From assembly GCF_964340395.1 (NCBI RefSeq), contig NC_135549.1, positions 30,104,832 to 30,168,831 of the forward strand: 64,000 nt of DNA. Direction: 5' to 3'. This DNA is from Glandiceps talaboti. Lineage: Eukaryota; Hemichordata; Enteropneusta; Spengelidae. Both the position numbers and the translations under genes were made by a program. The first letter of the stretch is position 1. The number at the start of each line of letters is the position of its first letter. The notes below the pieces were generated by a model. It was not told where the DNA came from. It searched no databases and saw nothing but the letters and a program-made list of their open reading frames with translations. This document shows, in pieces, positions 55,229-64,000 of the stretch.

Positions 55229-56308
55229 ATGGCAGACAACACATGTATCCACTACAATGCAGTGTTTGTAACAGGGAAAAAAGGGCTGGGGAGGTTATCC
55301 CATGATGCTAAATTGCCCCGATGCAAAGTAAATGCCATGGAAGTAATAAAACATGATTTTCATGTAATTACTTCCCCAGGGAAATTAAGATTTATGTGCA
55401 CACAGTGCACACTTGACCTCACCAAGGTGCACACTCATAAAGAAAAATATCTTGCAAGTAGTGATGCATTTGTTACTAAGGGCAGCAGAAGTTGTTATCT
55501 TGGTAAAAAACTTACACAAAGTCCGACAAAGTCTCCTCTTAAGAAGAGGAGACGTGTTTGTACACCTATCAAGAAAATGTTTCCATATTTGAGGACTTCA
55601 AGAAAGGCGAGTTTGAAATTCATAAAAGACAAGACACATACAATAAAAAACATTTCAAACATTTGATGATGATGATGATGACAACAATGGCAATGACAAC
55701 GACGACGATGATGATGGTGGCGGTGTTGGTTGTGATGAAGATGGTGGTACTGATGATTCAAAAAATCTCAAATGTAAATTTTACTGCACTTTAACCTAAA
55801 CTGTGTGCTTTATTTCTAAAATTAGTACTTAAAATTGTAATGTATGAAATATGAATGATAGAATTAAACTCAAGCAAATTAAAGTTAATCATTGCATGTA
55901 TTGTTGAGGAATGTTGAATACTAAGACTTTGATGTTTTATTTTTAAACCAATTTAACTATGTAATAATGAAATACCACTTGATGTAATTAAAAAATTTCA
56001 ATCATAACTTTTCAGCGTGTAGTATCATTTCGTAAAGATGCAGCAATGTACATCAATGCCAGCAATTATGCGAGGGTACTTAACATGTTATGTAAGAAGA
56101 GTAGCTGTGCTCAGCAGATAATGATACGATTGGGAGCTAGACTTGTCAAAAAGGAGCTTTTTCAGTACAGCCAAAGAACTACACTAACCTCAAGGAAGCT
56201 GACATTAGAAAGCATGGAGGATTTTAACTGGAATGAAATTCTTGAAGAAACCATTCCAGCTACTCACTCCATGCTGAACGCCATGTTAATGAAAAGGCCA
56301 GCTAACAG
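55229..56308 (+). CDS. Putative transposon-module protein, two pieces
   Basis: Unrecognised. The first piece (55229-55666) starts MADNTCIHYNAVFVTGKKGL, carries LRFMCTQCTLDL (CxxC) and a basic SPLKKRRRVCTPIKK stretch, and ends at a GAT/GAC tract that in another frame would give an acidic Asp-rich run. The second piece is an intact exon, 56016-56308, with a TTTTCAG acceptor and ACAG/GTAAGG donor, encoding RVVSFRKDAAMYINASNYAR ... LMKRPANR. Similar uncharacterised proteins occur near PIF1-type helicases in invertebrate transposons, as I recall. The module partner downstream is the PIF1 relic. Confidence 0.5.
55664..55750. repeat. GAT/GAC triplet-rich tract
   Basis: Imperfect (GAT)n, (GAC)n and GGT triplets. 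Frame-dependent products are poly-Asp, poly-Met or poly-His/Cys; only the poly-Asp one is plausible as protein. Confidence 0.8.
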
Positions 56309-56861
56309 GTAAGGCTTTTATACATGAGGCTTTTTTCCTTCACAAAACAATTAGGAATACAGATGTAGTGAAGGAACATTCCAAAATATGTGTAATGGGT
56401 GGCAATGAACAGTCATGTAATTGATATCAAATAGATGATCAGTGTTGTGCAAGTTTGGGCTAAAAAATTGACAATACAACTTGGGTCATTTTGTTTGGTG
56501 ATGTTGTTGGTACATTATAACTCTATTTTTTGTTTCCTTGAATGTGAAAAGTATCTTGAAGTGCATTGACATGTCAGTCTATGGGAAGTAATTTTTATAA
56601 ACTGTATTTAGACACTTGAAATCAAAATTTAATATATTTTTTTAATAGTTTAAGATATTAGTTACTTTTATTATTATAGCCAATGTTCTACACATGTACC
56701 CAGTGTACATAAATACATACACACATTATAATAGCACTTCCTTATTAAGCTTTGAGTTTTTCTTTTAAATGTGTGCATTTTTTAAGCAAGTAAATGTTTA
56801 ATAAACTTGTAATCTGGAGACTGATGACATCCATGGTTGATTAATACTCGAAAATGTGACT

Positions 56862-57116
56862 TTAAGCAAGTACTTTCTGATGCCAACACGCGAAGTCGCA
56901 TACGATGTTCTTTTGTTGAATCGGCGCAAGTGTCTCTGGGTAATTATTCATCTCGCTCTCCAGATCAAACCTGGCGGTGTTAACGAGGGCTGTTTGAATT
57001 TGCAGTTCGAGCTTTAGGCCGACTCTACTGCTCTTTGAATGACGATGTTTAGCGTCAAGTTGTATAGACTCGAGCATCGTCATGTAAGCAGGACTAAGTG
57101 TACCCATATACCGCAT
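56862..57116 (-). CDS. 84-codon orphan frame, GC-richer than surroundings
   Basis: ATG-started frame: MRYMGTLSPAYMTMLESIQL, SRVGLKLELQIQTALVNTAR, then ACWHQKVLA and TAA. Base composition is visibly more GC-rich than the flanks, and the predicted helices are amphipathic. No domain recognised. It could be a terminal host exon, a transposon exon or chance. Confidence 0.35.
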   Translation of the reverse strand: MRYMGTLSPAYMTMLESIQLDAKHRHSKSSRVGLKLELQIQTALVNTARFDLESEMNNYPETLAPIQQKNIVCDFACWHQKVLA

Positions 57117-57661
57117 AACTCATGACTGCTTAACAACGTTATTGTTGAAACTTACTCGGCAAGTAAAATCACTCACACAACCACAAAATGGTGATATATT
57201 ATAAAGATATTGACACTATATTTGATATTTTAATTAAAATTTGGGAATCAGCATTTGGCATTATATGTTTACATTTTGCCAGGTCGTGGGGTCATGACAT
57301 TATTAACGTAAGTTAGCATAACAATACTGTCCGCATGATCTATCGCTAGAGGGCGTAAGATTCCAATCCCGCTGTTTATAAGTCCCTGTTTTTAGTGATA
57401 TTGCACTGTGTAATATATTCTTTGTTCTCTTAAAGATATCCAGTGAGAACAAAGGAAATATATGAACAACAAGAAGCAGCTAAATGGACATGTGAATTCA
57501 ATGCATCATAAGTGAATGTCTGGTATTCAGGTGATCCTCCTATTTGCATAACAAAGACAATAGTATTATACATTCCTTTGTTGATAAGGTACAACAAGTC
57601 ATATATGCAGTCACAATGCAATATCATATAGCTCAATTCCAAAATTACACTCCTTCCGTAA

Positions 57662-57775
57662 CATATTATATATCATTGCCTTAATATTGGGTTATATGCC
57701 CGCGGTGCAAGAATATGATCAGCTGATTGAATCCTTGCACCGAGGGCATATAATCCCAAATCAAGGCCAGCCATA
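57662..57775. repeat. Palindromic MITE-like hairpin
   Basis: TTGGGTTATATGCCCGCGGT / CCGAGGGCATATAATCCCAA arms of about 50 nt meet at a perfect ATCAGCTGAT centre. This is a single near-perfect foldback of about 114 bp. Confidence 0.75.
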
Positions 57776-58291
57776 ATATTTTTATTGTAATATTATGTCA
57801 CCTGGGACTTCATTTTCATGCAAGGAATTTCATGTTGGGAACTTTCTTTTGAAATTACATTGTGCGACCAATCTTTTCGTCTCTTTTCAGATTTCTACTT
57901 TTCTGCTTCTTTTCAATTTTCTTTCTTTCCTTTCTTCATTTGGATTTTTTTCAATACCGTTTCATTTTCCTGTCTTTTCTGTATGTTTCCTGTCCTGTTT
58001 CCTGTCACCGAGGGTTTTTGACAAGTAATCAAAGGTAAGTAATGACAGTGATTGAAAATGCTATTTGTTATTTGTGTAGTTAAAATGCAGTCAATTACTC
58101 TGCTATTCTGATGAGTTATTCTGATATTGGAGTGTTTCTTAGAATGTCTCTGTCAGTTCTCATCAACGATCTCGCCAACAATGTTTTTGCTCAGAAACCA
58201 CCACCTAAGTGCCTGCGAATATCTATTTTCATTCTCTGGTGAGCCATCTCAATACCTGAGCTACAGTGTATATTAATGCTTTTGTCCCTTT

Positions 58292-58958
58292 TCAGTCAAA
58301 CATTTCACAGACTTGATCAAAACCTGAAACATCAGTTCCATATTGTTTATTAAGTGTTTGAATAGCTTTGTCATCAAAAGTTGTAATTGCCATAATGTGG
58401 TTGAGAAGTCTGTAGTCTCTAACAATAGAAGTTATAGTCCTTGTGTGTTCAGACTCTGCTAATATTCTCTCACAGCCCAGGAGAACGTCCTCACTCATAA
58501 AATGGCTACATGCGCCACCTTCATAGCCACCACCATATTTTTTAACAATCCCTTTTGTTCTCAGAAAAACTTTTAACTGGGATTTGAAACTTTTCTGACT
58601 GTTTTCTGAATGAATACTGTTTTCAATGCTTGACAGCTTATCTTGTATCTCTCGTAGCTGTTTTCAGTAATTCTTTCCCTGCCAGTTTCATTGTCCTCAG
58701 TTATTTTCCCCTCACTGTTTTTGATGGTGGTATATATCTTACACGGCTATGCATGAAGTTTATTAATGCACTATTTGTTTCAGTTTTATTGTCATGAATC
58801 ATCTTTGCATTTTTATGGTAGTTTATAGCAATAAGATCTGCAGCCCTACCACATTTATTTATTTCATTTATCAATAGTATTGAACTGGGACTGAACATAC
58901 TTGACACTATCAGGATTTGTTTGCTCCATTGAACATTGTTGCAAAGTACTAATGTCAC
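58292..58958 (-). pseudogene. Unidentified minus-strand protein, one frameshift
   Basis: Two frames join on the minus strand. The upstream part (58958-58701) has a helical segment around RAADLIAINYHKNAK. The downstream part stays open from about 58660: LREIQDKLSSIENSIHSENS (coiled coil), VFLRTKGIVKKYGGGYEGGA, HFMSEDVLLGCERILAESE, IMAITTFDDKAIQTLNKQYG, ending CEMFD. Family not recognised. Its head nearly touches the truncated start of the PIF1 helicase, in opposite orientation. Confidence 0.5.
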
Positions 58959-58994
58959 TAGTGTTGAGAGTCTCTTACAAATCTCCAGAGGAAA

Positions 58995-60279
58995 CAGGTT
59001 GCTGTTTGGAGGAGTACAGGTAATTGATATTGGTGATTTTCACCAGTTGCCTCGAGTACCTCGATTGTGGACTTTACTTATTTGAGTCACCCATCTGGCA
59101 GTCAACATTTAAGCACGTTGTCATTCTCAGTACTATATACAGACAGGAAAAACATGACGGGAGCTTCCCCAGAGCACTAAATTTAGTCCGTGTAGGAAGG
59201 TGTGATGAAGAAACTGATGATTTTCTGAAGTTCCTCTGCAGACCCCTTTCGCCGAATTGTAAAGAGAAGATGTCCACCTTTACTTTACCAATATCAACGT
59301 TGATATTCACAACATATGTGAACTTGACAGTTTAGTTGGAGAACCTACTGAATATAAATCTATTGACCAAGGCGATGCAAAAGCTATCAACAAAAGCTGC
59401 TTGGCGCCTATGGCACTGCTTTTGAAGGTTGGTTCACCTGCCATGTTGCTTTACAACATTTCAAAAAGAATTGCACAATGGCAGTAGGGGATATTTCGTT
59501 GGCATTGATGAAGAAGGTCATCCGATTGTGGCATTTGCCAACAATTCTCAGTGTGTTATTCAAAACAGGACATGGTCTGGAAACATGTCAATGGTGTTTC
59601 AATTGGGAGGAGGACCCAGTATCCTTTGAAACGATGCTGGGCGATAACAGCACACAAGTCTCGAGGCCAGACAGTCAGTGCTGCAGTCATCCATGCCGAA
59701 GATGAATTTTGTCCTGGCCAACTCTATGTTGCCATGTCTAGAGGAACATCAAGTTAAGCTGTCCAACTAGTCGGATACTCTTTATCAAGAATGCTCCCAC
59801 CAAACCTCAAAGTAGTGGAACTGTACAACATTGTTGGTGAAGTGATGCCACACTCTCTAGTAACCTCATGTTGCAGAGAAACTATAAGCGATGTCATCAT
59901 TCGTCATACGTATGATATTCCACATATAGAACCTGAACTAGACGACCATGATGATGACAATGACCATGATACTATTGCACAAGTAGACCTGAGGGACACA
60001 TTTTCTAATTTGGAAAGCACACTTGCTCATCCTGTTGGTCCATCTGAAAATTTCACTCCTTCAAATTTCCTTGATGAACTCAAAGACACTTCTCCATTCG
60101 CAGAAGAGGTTGGTTCATTTAGTTGGAAGATGAATAATGTTCTCAAGCAGTTGAAAGGAAAAGATCTCTTTGAGATATTCATTAAAATTCAGTGGTTCAT
60201 CATAAAAGAAGCTTTGAAGACAAAAATCACATTTACTGATGACATGTCTAGGATAATGAGATGTAATTCACATCCATGA
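58995..60279 (+). pseudogene. PIF1-like helicase C-terminal half (Helitron-type or related)
   Basis: SF1B helicase remnant. LFGGVQVIDIGDFHQLPRVP (motif III, usually GDFxQLPPV); FESPIWQSTFKHVVILSTIY and RQ; ALNLVRVGRCDEET; LYFTNINVDIHNI; LLKVGSPAMLLYNIS; LHNGSRGYFVGI; then WAITAHKSRGQTVSAAV (motif V region) and FCPGQLYVAMSRGTSS (motif VI), followed by VELYNIVGEVMP and an acidic Asp-rich tail. Walker A and B motifs are missing, and there are at least five frameshifts/stops. PIF1 helicases with such tails occur in Helitrons and in large invertebrate transposons; Rep endonuclease was not found. Confidence 0.85.
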
Positions 60280-60444
60280 CCAACTGCATCCATGACATTG
60301 TAAACAAAGAACGTTTACCCAAACAAGGAGCCACCATGTTCAATATTACTAGTTTTTCACACCTCTAAGAAGTGCACTTTATCATACTCACAAATATCAT
60401 CTTAAAAATATATGATATACTGTGACAACTACACACAACAACCA

Positions 60445-61150
60445 TTTGGGCAAACTGAACATCGAGAAGCCATGAACACCATGCCTCCTACCGTGAGCAA
60501 CTCAAAAGGCTCGAGTAAAATCAGATATGTCGGTGGATAGGCCGTGAAGAAGGAATTGCACTCTGCCAGACGTTACATAAGGACAGCTATAACCTCTAAA
60601 GATGCCCAAGTCTGCCAAAATATGAAATTCAAGAATCAATGTAAACACGCAATGACATATATGACAGTACCAGAGACAATCATCCAAAGAGATTCAAAAT
60701 ATCCAGAAACCCTTGCTGTAAGTGTAACAGAAAGTCGCCAATAGCAATACTCAAGCTGTGGACTTCTCCACATCAGTGATACAGCGTACGTGTTTTTCTT
60801 GAACTTTAAACTCACGAGAGTAAAACTGTTCACAAGATCTGGGCTGTTGCAACAAAGAGAAGCTTAAGACTTACTAGAAAATGTAACAGAGAAGTTAATT
60901 GAAAATGCCCATCTTTACGACGCATTCAAGAACATTTTCAGTAGTGCAGACGAATTGGAGATATCTGACAGGCTTTTAAAAGCAATATTCATCGCTTTGG
61001 TGAGACGGTATATGCGGATAGCTGCTGGTCAATTTTTAAGAGACTTTCGCAGAGAGATTCACATTCAGAAAACTGCCGCCCATAGGAGAAAGAGGACAGC
61101 GAGTTATCTGCTGCTACTGTTTCCCTTGATGACATACGGAACGACCAGTT
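60445..61150 (+). pseudogene. C-terminal pieces of the helicase module
   Basis: Short frames: KELHSARRYIRTAITSKDAQ (60544), then ITEKLIENAHLYDAFKNIFS, ELEISDRLLKAIFIALVRRY and AAGQFLRDFRREIHIQKTAA with HRRKR (60880-61120). They follow the PIF1 relic on the same strand and look like continued protein of the same element, separated by stops. Confidence 0.45.
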
Positions 61151-61430
61151 AGAAAGGATGCCTAACCCATGGATATTACAAAACTATGAAGTTGTTCCTG
61201 GCAGTATTAACACTCCCAATGACAGAATTGTGTTGTCGGTTACGTCCATTGTAGAAAGGGTAATATTAACGCTGCATAGTATATTTACCTATTGTAAACA
61301 AAATACAACAGTGCCACCAACGTCCACTTTATATTTGATGAAAGCCCAGGGGCTTGGAAAAAGACCCTATATTTTTTCTGTATTGTTGAGTTGTGCATTG
61401 TTTGTTTGTTTGCTTGTATTTTGCTTTTAG

Positions 61431-63265
61431 ATCCCTTTCCCTACATGATGCCATGTTTGTCATAAAGTAATGATGTGAAAAGCTGGTGTTGTGAGGTTTT
61501 TTCAACACCAATATTAATTGTTCATTTGTTGGTTTTAATAGACAATCTTTATTATATCTACCATACTAAATTATTTAAAGAGTTAGTTTCTACTGAGTGC
61601 AATTGTTACAGTGCTAGGGTCCTGTAAGGGTCGTCACTTGGTGGCGTTCAGCAGAACCAATTCACTAATGTAACTATAGTAAAGATTAGCCATTTAAAAA
61701 AACAAAAACAATTAAAATTGATCGAGAAAAAAACCACCAGCTTTCCAAATCATTATTTTATTGTATGACATCTTGTAGGAAAAAAAAGATATTATTATTA
61801 AAAAGCATAAAGCAATCAAACTAACAAACAATGTAAAAGTAAAAATAGAAAAAAGTAAAAAAAGAGAAAAATAAAGATTTGTAAACAAATGAGGTCTTTT
61901 TCAAGATCCTGTGATTTAATAACAAGATTGATGCTAATGTTGATTTCAACACAAAATTGTTTAACCTGTTTGAAAGAGTGTTATTTAGCAGTGACTTTCG
62001 TTGTATGAATGAACATTCAATGATTGTGAATAGGAAGTTGCTTTACTATGTATATATATTTATTTATTTCACTATGCATCTCGCCTGGTTAGTCCATATT
62101 CCGAAAGAAAATTAGAAACATGAGCGGTTTTATTCCATTTATCAATATATGAAAGGAATTCTCTATTTTGCATTAGTCTCTGATCTTTCATGTCTCTTAG
62201 TCTTACTGGATTTATAGTGTCCTTGAACATAGAAATAATTCTACTTGAAGTAAACAAACAACTTCTTCAAGATCTTCCAAATCTTGATGAAGACCTAAGA
62301 CTAAAATAGAGCTATTTACACTGGACTGGGAATTTTGAAAATTTCTACTAAACTAAATTGAATTTACCAATGTCTATATGGTCTATTCCATTCATGTTTT
62401 CAATCACTGCATGAAGAAAATAAAGGAAAACTCATATAAGTACCAGTTGTAATATATATTTGTAAGAATGGAAAATGAACCTCAAAGTTTGTCTTTTTGC
62501 AGTTATCACAGATTCTTTTGTAAATATTTATTAGTGTTCATTTTTCCCTTTATCATCATGACATTTTAATTCTTATGAATAAAGACTATACATTAAATGA
62601 CCAGTATACTCAATGTGAGCTAGGAGTGCATGTTTTTACACACACACACAATTAAGTTCCGGACAGACATTAATGATTTTTTTATAATCAATTATCTTGC
62701 CATTCGTAATGCACAGTCCAGTTTCATTTATTGCCTTGGATGTCACCACAATTGATTTTTTTTAAAATATAGTTTCACACAGTACCAATTGTAATGGTCA
62801 TATGTATATACGCGCTCAACACTAAAAATAATGACTTAACAACGGGTGAAGGTTTTTTGCTTGTAAAATATCTTCAATTAGCGTGAGAAACCTTTGTACA
62901 TTAATTATAATTACAGATTTACGACATAAAACACACACACACACATATTACATGCATTTCGTAGCACATCACAGTTCAAAGCTCCTGCAAATAGATAATA
63001 AATGTCATATTTGGACTTTCAATTTACAAATAAATTTATGAATATATTGTGTTTGTCAATTATTCAAATGTATGTTCTTCATTTGTCCACCGTACCCCCA
63101 CAGCAATGTCCAATCAGTAGATTTGAACGTGCATATGAACAGGAATGGTACAATTTTACCTACTATTTGAGCGGCCATTATCTGATCGGCTGCATGGCGT
63201 CCGACGATAGCCCTGCTTACAGGCGGTGCACGAGTCTATATTGCTGACTTGACTCTAAATTAGCG
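61431..63265. other. No gene recognised
   Basis: AT-rich noncoding sequence with short (CA) runs near 62640 and 62932. Confidence 0.45.
62072..62300 (-). pseudogene. Possible transposase scrap
   Basis: Frame with MFKDTINPVRLRDMKDQRLM then FLSYIDKWNKTAHVSNFLSE. The WN....FLS pattern is loosely like the C-terminal part of P-type transposases. Too short to assign. Confidence 0.25.
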
Positions 63266-63318
63266 TTCAATATTGTCAGAATCGAGTCCCGGATTACTCG
63301 GTATGCAAGCAGGACTAC
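63266..63318. repeat. Inverted repeat, right copy
   Basis: ATTGTCAGAATCGAGTCCCG then GATTACTCGGTATGCAAGCA, the inverted partner of 54622-54674. Confidence 0.75.
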
Positions 63319-63482
63319 CGTGACGGTATCAATCATGTATACGCATTGTACGTGTCCGAATTGATTTAATTTAATTATTCGCTCTACACAACGTACATTC
63401 TCTCAGAGAGTTCATGTGTAATTGCCTCAGTTAATAGTTTCATAATTACCTTATTGTAGTTTGATCAGTCAATTGCGTAAAT

Positions 63483-63531
63483 ATGAGTCGAAAACGGCCA
63501 ATAATTTCCGAGATGCAAGCGTGCACTGACG
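63483..63531 (+). other. Possible first exon
   Basis: ATG opens MSRKRPIISEMQACT and reaches GAC/GTGAGT, a good donor. No continuation is visible before the window end, so this is only a candidate. Confidence 0.25.
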
Positions 63532-63735
63532 TGAGTAGCATGGCGGTGCAGTGTAAACAAAATGTGAACCCAGCTCGGTCGCCGTTGGTGGCGCTTAAAG
63601 TGTGTACGATATGGCATGTGTATGGTGTTTGTCATCCATTCCTGCAACAAATCTACTATGTGTTATTATTATTCACATTATTTTTCACTTTTACCTGTCC
63701 GGAATTTGAACAAAAAATATTTCAGTATAAACCCC

Positions 63736-63893
<158 letters not shown>

Positions 63894-64000
63894 GTTTTGA
63901 TATTGTTCAGAGTACGGTAGTTCTCTTTTTGGAGGACGTGTGGCCCTGAAAAGGACCGTTTTGTTTGATTGACACTGCACTTTAGATGTCGTTGGTGAAT

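Overview
This is AT-rich, intron-rich animal DNA: canonical GT-AG introns, very long introns, many microsatellites and dense, decayed transposable elements. The one clear host gene is an alkaline phosphatase. The repertoire around it (Penelope-like elements with hammerhead ribozymes, a RAG1 N-terminus-like fragment, a P-element/THAP9-type transposase, LINEs, a PIF1-helicase module) suits a marine invertebrate such as a hemichordate, lancelet, echinoderm or mollusc. The species cannot be fixed from the sequence.

Layout. (1) 1-6.4 kb is gene-poor: a diverged direct repeat pair, a palindromic element and a Penelope reverse-transcriptase scrap. (2) 6.5-23.0 kb, minus strand, is a complete nine-exon alkaline phosphatase gene (539 codons plus stop; all splice phases agree), with a signal peptide at one end and a GPI-type tail at the other. 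Its introns hold at least three inverted-repeat elements, a minisatellite, a tRNA-like SINE head and, in intron 1, two 5'-truncated Penelope-like copies in the opposite orientation. Each copy is preceded by a type I hammerhead ribozyme and a (TA)n tract. (3) 23.5-31 kb is intergenic, with a LINE 3' end and a 596-bp inverted-repeat element with an 8-bp target duplication. (4) 31.1-32.1 kb is a broken reading frame that follows the N-terminal half of RAG1 motif by motif (CRICG, FRID..IHPT, CxxC, RING, following C2H2 finger), with no catalytic core. (5) 33.6-42.5 kb is a nested transposon graveyard: a LINE with ORF1, endonuclease and RT, an opposite-strand LINE endonuclease, and a minus-strand DDE transposase. 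(6) 44.4-46.7 kb holds a divergent gene pair about 200 bp apart: an intact two-exon 83-aa gene (minus) and a C2H2-headed transposon-type gene (plus). (7) 49.5-51.6 kb is a broken P-element-like transposase. (8) 54.6-63.3 kb has a multi-part module (zinc-finger-like exon, an intact spliced exon, PIF1 helicase, C-terminal pieces) lying between two copies of a ~50-bp inverted repeat.

Only the alkaline phosphatase looks like a working host gene. The 83-aa gene is intact but unassigned. Almost everything else coding is mobile-element debris. The most notable items are the RAG1-N-terminus relic and the pair of sense-strand hammerhead ribozymes in tandem Penelope copies inside an intron.
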